Positions 44,291-52,828 of a stretch of 64,000 nucleotides of DNA are shown here, one piece after another. Below the pieces are notes generated by a model that saw nothing but the letters and a program-made list of their open reading frames with translations, had not been told where the DNA came from and made no database searches. The position numbers and the translations under genes are program-made. The stretch covers positions 1 to 64,000 of the forward strand of contig JAIBAX010000003.1 in assembly GCA_019694955.1 (NCBI GenBank). The letters are read 5' to 3'. This DNA comes from Chitinophagales bacterium. GTDB taxonomy: Bacteria; Bacteroidota; Bacteroidia; Chitinophagales; JADIYW01. The first letter of the stretch is position 1, and each line of letters starts with the position of its first letter.

Positions 44291-44821
44291 AAGTATCCGC
44301 TCTAGCTGCTTCATATGTCTTAAGTTATGGTTGATAACAAAATGAAAAGTATCACCGAGTGTTAGTTTGATAAACTTGGATATAGAAGTGCTTACTTTCA
44401 CTTTATCCAAGCTATAAGTTTTAGATGTTTCTAAGAGCTCAATAAGTGTTGTTTGCTGTTGCAGAAATCTATCTATGGTTGTCTTATCCAATGGTGCATT
44501 CAGCGGGTTTTTATCCTTAAAGGTTTTCATTCTGTTTAATTTCTCCTTTGGCAACATCTTCTTCGCAAAATAATTCCCTAGAAAACCGCCGTTAAATGTC
44601 TGGTTACTTTTATTTATACTGCTTTCCATTGCATTCTTTATCGCTGGAATATAAAAATCTCCATATAAATTTAAGTGTTCCAAACATTCTAGCACACTCC
44701 ATGATGCCGGATTTGCCTTCCATGTTAGCGCATACAAATCCTTATCGCTTAACTGTGCTACCTGACGCATTATTTCCTGAGTCTCCTGTATTCGCTGTTG
44801 AATAAAATGGTCGCTTTGCAT
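44276..44821 (-). CDS. DinB-family protein (metal-dependent four-helix bundle)
   Basis: 181 residues, DinB/YfiT fold: SVLECLEHLNLYGDFY (first His ligand, ~43-56) and the C-terminal FHFVINHNLRHMKQLERIL with the other two His. Family members are thiol-transferase-like or stress proteins; exact reaction unknown. The final residues NLEG and the stop codon come from the end of repeat element C, so the native C-terminus may have been replaced. Start ATG 44821 (MQSDHFIQQ). Confidence 0.85.
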   Translation of the reverse strand: MQSDHFIQQRIQETQEIMRQVAQLSDKDLYALTWKANPASWSVLECLEHLNLYGDFYIPAIKNAMESSINKSNQTFNGGFLGNYFAKKMLPKEKLNRMKTFKDKNPLNAPLDKTTIDRFLQQQTTLIELLETSKTYSLDKVKVSTSISKFIKLTLGDTFHFVINHNLRHMKQLERILNLEG

Positions 44822-44859
44822 AAAATATTATTTTATGGCAAAATTGCATTGGCTCTTTT

Positions 44860-45426
44860 TTATAAATCTTGATTGAAATCAAGACTTTTTAAGCGCGATA
44901 ATGTTTCTGCGCTCATCCTAAGATAATTTGCAATGTATCGATTAGGAATCTCCTGAAATAATTGGGGACTTCTTTTCAGTACTCGTTGAAATCTTTCCTT
45001 GGGGGAACTTGTCAGAAGGTCTATTTCTCGTTCAATTTGTTGTAAGACTAAATCCTCCAGAATAGCATTCCACAATAACCCATTATTGCCTTCCCGCAAG
45101 AAACTGTTTAACTGGGCGCTTGTAATTACTTTAATAACTGATTTCTTGAGGGCTTGTATGAAAAAAATCGATGGCTTTTGAGTAAAAAAAGAATCTAAAG
45201 AGGCAATAAGGCTTCCTTTATATCCCAATCTTATAATTTGCTCATCATTATCATTGATGACATAAATTTTAACACTTCCACTTTGAATAAAATAGATATT
45301 TGTATCAACACTACCTGCCTGTTTGACAAACCCATTTCTTTCTATTATAATGGTTTTCGTGGATAATGCTACTATTTCCTTCATGGATTCCATTATTTGA
45401 TTTCTAAGATTCCATGAAATTGGCAA
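44860..45426 (-). CDS. Crp/Fnr-type regulator with cyclic-nucleotide-binding fold
   Basis: 188 residues: cNMP-binding beta-roll (NGFVKQAGSVDTNIYFIQSGSVKIYV..D..QIIRLGYKGSL, ~30-75) and a C-terminal winged helix (SPKERFQRVLKRSPQLFQEIPNRYIANYLRMSAETLSRLKS). It lacks FNR-type Fe-S Cys clusters. The start is 45426 or the ATG 11 codons in; the former overlaps the upstream membrane-protein gene by 23 bases. Target genes unknown. Confidence 0.85.
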   Translation of the reverse strand: MPISWNLRNQIMESMKEIVALSTKTIIIERNGFVKQAGSVDTNIYFIQSGSVKIYVINDNDEQIIRLGYKGSLIASLDSFFTQKPSIFFIQALKKSVIKVITSAQLNSFLREGNNGLLWNAILEDLVLQQIEREIDLLTSSPKERFQRVLKRSPQLFQEIPNRYIANYLRMSAETLSRLKSLDFNQDL

Positions 45427-45724
45427 ACATATCTACAAAAACACCAACAAATGCTAACGATATGGCAATAATGAAATAGCGAAGTGTTTTTTTGTAATAT
45501 ATTGCTTCATCCACCTCCAATGGCGGTATACTGAGTACTCTAAACAATACATAAATGAGCATTACTACGCCTGTCAACACACAAAAACCTATAAAATAAG
45601 CCCATGCATCACTCAATGAACTCTCTGCTTTCACCCATGTGGAGGCAAAGTTTAAAATAAACCCCAGAATAATACCGGCTGCGGTAACCAATGGTTGGCG
45701 GTAAGGTTGTATCTTATCTTCCAT
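45404..45724 (-). CDS. Small membrane protein, three predicted TM helices
   Basis: 106 residues: hydrophobic segments at about 12-30, 42-62 and 85-103, separated by polar loops. Family not recognised. Overlaps the Crp-like gene at its 3' end, so the two are probably translated from one mRNA. Confidence 0.65.
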   Translation of the reverse strand: MEDKIQPYRQPLVTAAGIILGFILNFASTWVKAESSLSDAWAYFIGFCVLTGVVMLIYVLFRVLSIPPLEVDEAIYYKKTLRYFIIAISLAFVGVFVDMFANFMES

Positions 45725-45750
45725 ATAAACGAACTAATCTTCTTTTGAAA

Positions 45751-47403
45751 CTATTGCTCCACCAAATCTTTCGCATTCTCTAAAGCTGCCTTCGTTGGCT
45801 GGTCGCCACTTAACATCTTTGCGATTTCTACTATGCGCTCCTCCCCTGTCAAAGACTTTATCATTGTTGCAGTGATATCTGCGCCATGGTCTTTATAAAC
45901 GAAGAAGTGCGCATCAGCCTTCGCCGCTACTTGTGGTAAATGGGTAATGGCTATCAATTGATGGTTGCGTGTCATCCTCCGAAATAAGTGACCCACTTTT
46001 ATCGCTACTTCTCCCGAAATACCGGTATCTATCTCGTCAAAAATCATCGTTGGCATCGACATATTATCTGCTACTACCGACTTTATCGCTAACATCAACC
46101 TGGACTTTTCACCGCCGGAACCCACTTGTTGGAGCGTTTTGGGCGCAATCCCTTTATTGGGACTAAAATACAACTCAACGGCATCCATACCTGATGTCGT
46201 CAAATCGACTGTTGAAAAATTAAGTGTCACAAAACCGAACGGCATGCCAATATCTTTTAAAACATCGGAAACTTGCCGTTCAAACCAAGCCTGTTTTTCC
46301 TTTCTCGCATGGGTAATCTCCTTAGCTTGTAAGGTCAATAGGTCTTTTTGTTCCGCAGTTTCTCTCTCTAATCTTGCTATCTCCTCATCACTGCCAATGA
46401 TGGATTGAAGTTGATTTTCAATACTTTGTTGCACACTTAACAATCCCACAATATCACTGCATTGATGTTTTTGCATCAACTTATTAAGGAGATTGGTCCG
46501 ATCTTGTAGCCATTGAAACCGCTCTTGGTCGAAATGTGTATGTTGCGCAAGATGCTGACAACTTTTAGACATTTCTCGCAACTCTAACAGCACTTCCTCA
46601 TTTTTTTCTTTAAATCCCTCCATCTCAGCAGAAAGTCCGGCAAGTGTCTGCAAGATGCGGTTGATTTCCCGCAATTGGTTCAGAACACACCACTCCCCTT
46701 CATCCAATAACGCAGTAACCTTTCCCATTTGCATTTGAATATGCTCTGCATGCTGCATGAGACGCAGTTCTTCTTCCAAACCAAGGTCTGTTTCCGGTTG
46801 TATGTTTGCATTTGCAAATTCCTCTACCTGAAATTGAAGAAAATCAGCTTCTTTCTGATTGCTGGCAGCCTTGTTTTTCAACTGTGTCAACTGACGGAGG
46901 TTTGTCTGATACTTTCGAAAGGCGGTGCTATAACTTTGAACCGCTTCTTCAATACCTGCAATATTATCCAACACATCCAAATAAAAATCTTCCCGCAACA
47001 GCGATTGCGTTTCATGTTGCGCAACTATATCTACCAAGTGTGCCGTCAGTTCCTTCAATAAGTCTAGATTTACAGGAAGGTCGTTGACAAAAGCACGCGA
47101 CTTACCTGCCGGGTTTATCTCTCGGCGAATAATGCACTCATCTGCATAATCTAGGTCGTTCTCTTCAAAGAATGGCTGCAGTTGATACGCCTGTACCGAA
47201 AAGAAGGCTTCTACAACACATTTTTCTTGCGGATTGCGCAACACCTGCGTATCGGCTCTTCTTCCCAAAATCAACCCTAAAGCACCCATCAGTATTGACT
47301 TTCCGGCTCCGGTTTCTCCGGTAATCATATTCAGACCTTTATCAAAACGCATTTCAACCGCTTCGATAATGGCATAATTGCGTATGTTTAACCTGAGTAG
47401 CAT
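45751..47403 (-). CDS. recN: DNA repair protein RecN
   Basis: 550-residue SMC-like ATPase for double-strand break repair. N-terminal IRNYAIIEAVEMRFDKGLNMITGETGAGKS (Walker A GETGAGKS 29-36), long central coiled coil (~150-360), C-terminal signature VGSGGEKSRLMLAIK and Walker B TMIFDEIDTGISG then ITHLPQVAAKADAH. Followed (upstream) by a conserved acidic protein gene 6 bases away. Confidence 0.95.
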   Translation of the reverse strand: MLLRLNIRNYAIIEAVEMRFDKGLNMITGETGAGKSILMGALGLILGRRADTQVLRNPQEKCVVEAFFSVQAYQLQPFFEENDLDYADECIIRREINPAGKSRAFVNDLPVNLDLLKELTAHLVDIVAQHETQSLLREDFYLDVLDNIAGIEEAVQSYSTAFRKYQTNLRQLTQLKNKAASNQKEADFLQFQVEEFANANIQPETDLGLEEELRLMQHAEHIQMQMGKVTALLDEGEWCVLNQLREINRILQTLAGLSAEMEGFKEKNEEVLLELREMSKSCQHLAQHTHFDQERFQWLQDRTNLLNKLMQKHQCSDIVGLLSVQQSIENQLQSIIGSDEEIARLERETAEQKDLLTLQAKEITHARKEKQAWFERQVSDVLKDIGMPFGFVTLNFSTVDLTTSGMDAVELYFSPNKGIAPKTLQQVGSGGEKSRLMLAIKSVVADNMSMPTMIFDEIDTGISGEVAIKVGHLFRRMTRNHQLIAITHLPQVAAKADAHFFVYKDHGADITATMIKSLTGEERIVEIAKMLSGDQPTKAALENAKDLVEQ

Positions 47404-47409
47404 GTATGA

Positions 47410-47901
47410 CTATGCCGTAGCTATTTCGAATGCTTCGATGATCACCTTCAAGTTGGTATATGCCAACCCCATTTCTTCTTCCGAAAAACTGGAAGGATAT
47501 TCCTCATCACCTCCTAAGATATCGTTGCAATATTCCATAAGGTCGGGTTGCGTTTGGTGTTTTTCGATGAAGGCGAACTGAGCATCCTCTTCTTCAATAC
47601 TTTCCAATTCCTGTAATAGGCTGATCACTTTTTCTTCTGCTTCATCCAATATCTCTTCCGTAATATGCGGCACTTCTCCACCTTTCATATCTGTATAAGA
47701 GATATAGATTATCGCCAATAAGAAGACCATATCTTCACTGGCTTCCTCGCGTTCCAAAGATTCTGCAAACTCCATCAAGTAACCAAAAACGATGGGTTGC
47801 TGGTTTGCTAAATTGTCGAAGAAAGCCTCGTATTGGTTTTCATCCAGTTTGTCAAGCTTGTCGAATGCGTCAAGAATGACCGTATCTTTAATTTGATCCA
47901 T
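47410..47901 (-). CDS. Acidic helical protein next to recN
   Basis: 163 residues, strongly acidic, no signal or TM; helices with Leu/Glu runs (EVPHITEEILDEAEEKVISLL). Six bases before recN on the same strand, so presumably co-transcribed. No recognised domain. Confidence 0.7.
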   Translation of the reverse strand: MDQIKDTVILDAFDKLDKLDENQYEAFFDNLANQQPIVFGYLMEFAESLEREEASEDMVFLLAIIYISYTDMKGGEVPHITEEILDEAEEKVISLLQELESIEEEDAQFAFIEKHQTQPDLMEYCNDILGGDEEYPSSFSEEEMGLAYTNLKVIIEAFEIATA

Positions 47902-48290
47902 GGCACAAAATTACCAAGATTTTTGAGATTTATCACCTATAAATCATAGCATTTTTTAGTCTTGCGATATGCATTGTGCGATAACCGATAAAAATTTATG
48001 ATTCCTAAACACCTTGCTGGAAGATTCATTTAAAATTTATAATTATCAATTTAAAATTCAATCTTATAATAGAATGATTTATAAAGCATTGCACTCACGT
48101 TCTCGTGGAGACGCAAGAACACGGAATTGGATTTTTTGAGATTTTTTACCTTTAAATTATAGCATTTTTTAGTCTTGCGATGTGTGTTGTGCGATAACCG
48201 ATAAAAAATTTATGATCCCTAAACACCTTGCTGGAAGATTCATTTAAAATTTATAATCATTAATTTATAATTTAAAATTTATCTCACTTG
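47902..48290. repeat. Gene-free region with a ~145-bp direct repeat
   Basis: Copies at about 47921-48060 and 48137-48280 share TATAGCATTTTTTAGTCTTGCGAT, GTGCGATAACCGATAAAAA and the stretch CCTAAACACCTTGCTGGAAG. Between them is an ATGATTTATAAAG..ACTC motif that recurs at 52335 and 52735. Confidence 0.75.
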
Positions 48291-48296
48291 GGCATG

Positions 48297-48385
48297 CCAC
48301 CACCTCATCCAAATACGCTTGGATAAGGTGGTGTCGGGCTTTCGTCGCACACGGTTGCTCCTCTATCCCTCATGCAAATAGTACC
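48297..48385. repeat. Hairpin repeat with TCGGGCT ... CTATCCCTCATGC
   Basis: CACCACCTcATCCAA (48300-48314 approx.) pairs with TTGGATaAGGTGGTG (48321-48335 approx.), followed by TCGGGCTTTCGTCGCAC and CTATCCCTCATGC. The CGGGCT...ATCCCTC combination is a common dispersed Bacteroidota intergenic motif. No transposase nearby. Confidence 0.6.
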
Positions 48386-48613
48386 AATTGTTGTTATAAT
48401 TTAGTCTAATCTAATGTATAATTTACAATGGTAAATGCCGATATAGCATAAAAATAGAACAATCACGTAAAACGAAGATTGGACTATATTGAAAGCATAA
48501 TCGGTTTAACTTAGAAAAATATAGCACTTGCGAGCTGATTCATTCAAAATTCAACATTTATCATTCAACATTTAAAACCAAACACATACATTTGCCTTAA
48601 ATAACTTATAAGT
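48386..48613. other. A/T-rich gap before DUF423 gene
   Basis: No gene or clear structured element seen. Confidence 0.3.
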
Positions 48614-49006
48614 ATGAAATTTTTTATTCTGGCAGCCTGTGTTACTGGTGCATTAGCGGTCGTTTTCGGAGCCTTTGGCGCACATGGACTGAAACCACAT
48701 TTGTCACCTGAACAATTACAGTCTTATGAAACGGCAGTAAAATATCAGTTTTATCATACCTTTGCGCTTTTAGCTATTGGCATCCTAATGAATATATATC
48801 CAAAATTGAATCTCGCTCTTGCCGGAGATTTTTTCTTGGTAGGAATTATTTTGTTTAGTGGTTCTATCTATTTACTGTCTTGCAAAGAACTATTAGGATT
48901 GGGCAATTTCTCAAAAATCCTTGGACCCATCACCCCAATCGGCGGACTTTGTTTTATTGTGGGTTGGGTAATTACTTTTATTCGCTTTTGGAGCTTTAAA
49001 CCATAA
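48614..49006 (+). CDS. DUF423 family small membrane protein
   Basis: 130 residues, four hydrophobic segments. DUF423/YgdD hallmarks: GALAVVFGAFGAHGLKPHLSPEQLQSYETAVKYQFYHTFALL, GSIYLLSC, and TPIGGLCFIVGW. Inner-membrane protein of unknown function. Confidence 0.93.
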   Translation: MKFFILAACVTGALAVVFGAFGAHGLKPHLSPEQLQSYETAVKYQFYHTFALLAIGILMNIYPKLNLALAGDFFLVGIILFSGSIYLLSCKELLGLGNFSKILGPITPIGGLCFIVGWVITFIRFWSFKP

Positions 49007-49026
49007 TTATTCTAAAGGATTGAATG

Positions 49027-49150
49027 TGAAATATTATATCACAAAGGCACACAAAGTAGCGCGAAGGCACACAAAGTACGATTGTAATTTTTCGACAATA
49101 AAGATTCTCTGTGTTCTTTGTGCCTTCTTTGAGAAACTCTGTGATACAAT
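49027..49150. repeat. Inverted repeat of CAAAGGCACACAAAG-type filler
   Basis: TATCACAAAGGCACACAAAG plus GCGAAGGCACACAAAG on the left face CTGTGTTCTTTGTGCC and AACTCTGTGATA on the right. Sits immediately before the GxxExxY gene. Confidence 0.5.
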
Positions 49151-49202
49151 CTTGACCTGTCAATTCCTTTATTAACTTTATACAATTGAAACCATATCTT
49201 AT

Positions 49203-49577
49203 ATGACAGAAGAAAATGAAATATCTAATAAAATAATAGGATGTGCCTTAAATGTACATAAACAACTCGGTCCTGGTTTACTTGAATCTGCATATAGAGA
49301 ATGTTTATTTTACGAGCTTAAAGAGCTTGGTCTAAGCGTTCAAAAAGAAAAACCCATGCCAATTTTATATAAAGAAGTGAAATTAGATCATGGCTATAGG
49401 ATTGACCTATTGGTTGAAAACAAAGTTGTTGTTGAAATAAAAACTGTTGATATACTGAATGATGTCCACAAAGCCCAAATCCTAACATATCTCAAACTTG
49501 GGAACTATAAACTTGGATTGCTATTAAATTTTCATGTATCTATTCTTAAAAATGGAATTAAAAGAATCATAAACTAA
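49203..49577 (+). CDS. GxxExxY protein (PDDEXK_3-like)
   Basis: 124 residues. The name-giving motif is GPGLLESAYREC (res ~24-35, G-x-x-E-x-x-Y), then VQKEKPMPILYK, and the nuclease-like core GYRIDLLVENKVVVEIKTVD ... HKAQILTYLKL (D...ExK...Q). The PD-(D/E)xK-type active residues appear complete. Function unknown; often occurs as a scattered single gene in Bacteroidota. Confidence 0.92.
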   Translation: MTEENEISNKIIGCALNVHKQLGPGLLESAYRECLFYELKELGLSVQKEKPMPILYKEVKLDHGYRIDLLVENKVVVEIKTVDILNDVHKAQILTYLKLGNYKLGLLLNFHVSILKNGIKRIIN

Positions 49578-49582
49578 ATAAT

Positions 49583-51064
49583 ATGTCGTCGGAAAAATAT
49601 CATCAATGGACTAAACAATTACAAAAAATTGCAGACCTTAGATACACTCAAGCTTTATTGGAGTGGGATCAGGAAACGTATATGCCGGAAAAAGGCGCTG
49701 AATTCAGGGGTCAGCAGATTGCAACGCTGGCATCCATTGCACATGAGTTATTCACTTCTGAAGAATTATACCTCAAAACGCATGAACTTTTGCAAGCAGA
49801 CTACTTGATTTCTGCCGAAAAGAAAAATGTTGCACTCATCCATCAAGACATTTCAAAGGAAAAAAAGCTTCCCGGAACTTTCGTTGAGAAATTAAGCCGG
49901 GCGACTTCAACATCATTTCATGCTTGGCATAAGGCTAAAAACAGTAATGATTTCTCCATTTTTAGGGAAGATTTGGAAAAGATGGTTGCCATCAAGAGAG
50001 AACAAGCTGAATTGATTGGGTATGAAAGACATCCTTACAACGCACTCTTGGACGAATATGAACCCGGCACCGATGTTGCCTTTCTCGAAAATATTTTCTC
50101 CGATATCAAAACAAAGCTCAAACCACTCTTAGATGAGATCTTGTCGAAAAGGGTAGTTAAACCCAATCTCTTACATGGTGCTTTCAGCAAAGAAAAATCG
50201 CTGGAACTGAGTGTATTCATCCTCCAAAAAATGGGATATGACATGAATGCTGGCCGACAAGATGAGGCAGCACATCCCTTTTGCACCACCATAAGTCCGC
50301 TTGATGTACGCACAACGACCAGATATACGCCCGGATTGTTTGCAGACATGTTGCTGAGTACCATTCATGAAGGTGGTCATGCTTTATATGAACAAGGACT
50401 TTTACCCGAAAACTATGGTCTTCCTGCTGGAAGTGCAACTTCATTGGGCATCCACGAGTCGCAATCTCGTTTCTGGGAAAATAATATTGGCAGAAGCAAG
50501 CCCTTTTGGACAGCACTCTATCCGACGTTACAACAGATTTTTGGTCAAGAAATAGCGCATCTCCAAGTGGATGATTTCTACTATGGTGTAAACGAAATCA
50601 CCCCTTCCCTCATTAGAACGCAAGCAGATGAACTGACCTACCATTTCCACATTCTTATCCGTTATGAAATTGAAAAGGCATTGATGGGAAAAGAGATTGA
50701 AGTGAAAGACCTGCCTTCAGTATGGAATGAACAATATGAGAAATATTTGGGCATAAAAGTACCTTCAGATGACAAAGGTTTATTACAAGACGTACATTGG
50801 GCACATGGCGGATTCGGTTATTTTCCCACCTATTCTTTGGGCAGTTTCTATGCCGCACAATTCTTCCAAACGGCAACCAAATCTTTGGAAAATTTAAGTA
50901 GCGACATCGGCCGCCTTGAATTTGGAAGGTTAAAAGCATGGTTAAATGAAAACATACATCAATATGGAAGGTTAAAATCTGCTGATGAAATCTGCAAAGA
51001 TGTAACGGGAGAAAGTTTAAATATCGATTATTTTATCGCATATATTAGAGGGAAACATCTATGA
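49583..51064 (+). CDS. Carboxypeptidase Taq, family M32
   Basis: 493 residues, length typical of M32. Zinc motif HEGGH at 262-266, followed by GLPAGSATSLGIHESQSRFWEN (third ligand Glu) and further family blocks: DEYEPGTD, RYTPGLF, DVHWAHGGFGYFPTYSLGSFYAAQ. Cytosolic metallocarboxypeptidase. Begins 5 bases after the GxxExxY gene, but functional coupling is doubtful. Confidence 0.94.
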   Translation: MSSEKYHQWTKQLQKIADLRYTQALLEWDQETYMPEKGAEFRGQQIATLASIAHELFTSEELYLKTHELLQADYLISAEKKNVALIHQDISKEKKLPGTFVEKLSRATSTSFHAWHKAKNSNDFSIFREDLEKMVAIKREQAELIGYERHPYNALLDEYEPGTDVAFLENIFSDIKTKLKPLLDEILSKRVVKPNLLHGAFSKEKSLELSVFILQKMGYDMNAGRQDEAAHPFCTTISPLDVRTTTRYTPGLFADMLLSTIHEGGHALYEQGLLPENYGLPAGSATSLGIHESQSRFWENNIGRSKPFWTALYPTLQQIFGQEIAHLQVDDFYYGVNEITPSLIRTQADELTYHFHILIRYEIEKALMGKEIEVKDLPSVWNEQYEKYLGIKVPSDDKGLLQDVHWAHGGFGYFPTYSLGSFYAAQFFQTATKSLENLSSDIGRLEFGRLKAWLNENIHQYGRLKSADEICKDVTGESLNIDYFIAYIRGKHL

Positions 51065-51122
51065 TAAATACGGTTGAAGATTCAGTGATGGTTTATAAAC
51101 CCAAACGCTCTAATTGGCGATA

Positions 51123-52247
51123 TCACTTTATCTTCAACACCTCATTCCTTATTTTCATGAATGCCGGATCTTTCTCCAATTCATCAAAGGCGGTATCTGT
51201 GATAAACTCATTTCTATTCACAAATTCTTTAAAAAATCCTGCTTTCTTCGCTTTTTTGAGATACAGTTCTGTCTCTTCAATATTATTTTGGAGTGCATAA
51301 GTCTTCGCCAGATAGTATAAACATCTCGGTTTCTTTTCTTCATCCAGATTTATGGCCTTATTAAAATCTATTTTTGCGCTCTCATAGTTCTTCATCAGCA
51401 GGTGGGTTAGTCCTCTTTCCATATAGGTCTCCGCATAATAGTTGGCAATCTTTTCTGCTTCATTGAAGGATGCTATTGCCAAATCATATTTTTGCATTTT
51501 CGAATATACCTTTCCTAAATTAAAATATACGCGATCATCCATAGGTTCTAACCGCTTGGCTATCAGCAAATCCTGATAAGCTTCTGTTAGTTCATTTAGG
51601 TGCATATGTACGACACCTCTATTTCGGTATGCCATAGAAAACTGTGGGTTGATTTCTATGGCTTTGGAGAAATCCTGTTCTGCTCTCCGCAAATCTTCCA
51701 CACTGGGATTCTCCAAGCTTTGGTTATTGAAACGCGCCGTTCCACGGTTATTGTAGGCTGTTGCATCCGTCGTATCTAAACGAATAATATGATCGAAATC
51801 TAAAAATGCAGCATTGAATTTTTCAATATGCAATAGTACCATACCCCGATTGTTCAAAAAAGTGGTATTATCCGGCTCGATTCCAACAGCTTTATCTAAT
51901 AATGTTAACGCCTTTTCGTACTCTCCAAAATAGTCAAACAGCGACCCTAAAGCGTTCATCGCATGCGCCGATTTAGGGTTGAGTTTATGTGCCAACTCCA
52001 AGTCCGTAAATGCTTCATTATATCTCCCCATCTTTGACAACACCACCCCTCTCCAATAGAGACCTTCCCAATCTAAAGGATCTTTCTTCAAATATTGATT
52101 GAAAGCATTTAGCGCTAAAGTATAATTCTTCTGACCAAAGTATAACTGCCCGGTCTGCAACCATGGATTGGTACTTGTCTCGGGATTCTGTGCCAATAAC
52201 ACCCAAGTACATAAAAGAAAATATATGCTTGTCAGCAGTTTCTTCAT
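51123..52247 (-). CDS. TPR-repeat protein, exported
   Basis: 374 residues from ATG 52247 (MKKLLTSIYFLLCTWVLLAQ, a clear signal peptide); an upstream ATG at 52298 would add 17 unlikely residues. At least eight TPR helix pairs at roughly 34-residue spacing (e.g. LYFGQKNYTLALNAFNQYLKKDP, WRGVVLSKMGRYNEAFTDLELAHKLNP). Periplasmic scaffold; partners unknown. Confidence 0.85.
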   Translation of the reverse strand: MKKLLTSIYFLLCTWVLLAQNPETSTNPWLQTGQLYFGQKNYTLALNAFNQYLKKDPLDWEGLYWRGVVLSKMGRYNEAFTDLELAHKLNPKSAHAMNALGSLFDYFGEYEKALTLLDKAVGIEPDNTTFLNNRGMVLLHIEKFNAAFLDFDHIIRLDTTDATAYNNRGTARFNNQSLENPSVEDLRRAEQDFSKAIEINPQFSMAYRNRGVVHMHLNELTEAYQDLLIAKRLEPMDDRVYFNLGKVYSKMQKYDLAIASFNEAEKIANYYAETYMERGLTHLLMKNYESAKIDFNKAINLDEEKKPRCLYYLAKTYALQNNIEETELYLKKAKKAGFFKEFVNRNEFITDTAFDELEKDPAFMKIRNEVLKIK

Positions 52248-52320
52248 ATGTACAAAGTTAAGGTGTATTATCCTTTTCGGCAAATTAGTTACGCACAATT
52301 TTGATGGACAGATTTTTTAC

Positions 52321-52411
52321 ATTAACGGCAAATAACATGATGATTTATAAAGTAGTCTACTCGTGTTCACGTGAACTGGGAATTGGATTTTACTAACGGA
52401 CTTTTTTATAA
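52321..52411. repeat. Dispersed repeat copy (GATTTATAAAGTAGTCTACTC)
   Basis: Shares ATTTATAAAGTAGTC.ACTC and GGGAATTG.ATTTTAC with 52734-52828 and, more loosely, 48073-48135. The two ~100-base copies bracket the small membrane-protein gene at 52412-52720. Confidence 0.6.
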
Positions 52412-52720
52412 TTACTTTTGTGATAATAAACAAACAAAAAAAATACATGGCAACACTATAAGAAAACCTAAAAACAGCATGTTTGATTGCTTATCCGTAA
52501 ATTTATACCTAACGACCTTTATCAGGTACACTATTGTTCCGATGATATAAAACAGGAAAAGAATAACATGGATACTATCCAATAAAAAATAATAATCGTG
52601 CAGTTGAATAGCGATTTCTTTAGATAAAGTAAACCCGTTGCCACAAAAAACCAAAAGTACGGTTAATAGTAGCAATGACAATAATAAAGTGATTTCTTTA
52701 ATCCATTTTTGCTTGTTCAT
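52412..52720 (-). CDS. Small membrane protein, three TM helices
   Basis: 102 residues with hydrophobic segments at ~11-27, 47-66 and 82-99. Family not recognised. Flanked on both sides by copies of the same dispersed repeat, so it may have been carried in with them. Confidence 0.55.
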   Translation of the reverse strand: MNKQKWIKEITLLLSLLLLTVLLVFCGNGFTLSKEIAIQLHDYYFLLDSIHVILFLFYIIGTIVYLIKVVRYKFTDKQSNMLFLGFLIVLPCIFFVCLLSQK

Positions 52721-52733
52721 ATGTTATAACATT

Positions 52734-52828
52734 ATGATTCATAAAGTAGTCCACTCATGCTTTAGTGTTTACACGAAAATAGGGAATTGAATTTTACAAC
52801 TGGCCTATTTTAATTACTTTTGTGATTA
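52734..52828. repeat. Dispersed repeat copy flanking the small membrane protein gene
   Basis: ATTCATAAAGTAGTCCACTC ... GGGAATTGAATTTTAC ... TAATTACTTTTGTGAT, matching 52321-52437. Confidence 0.6.
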
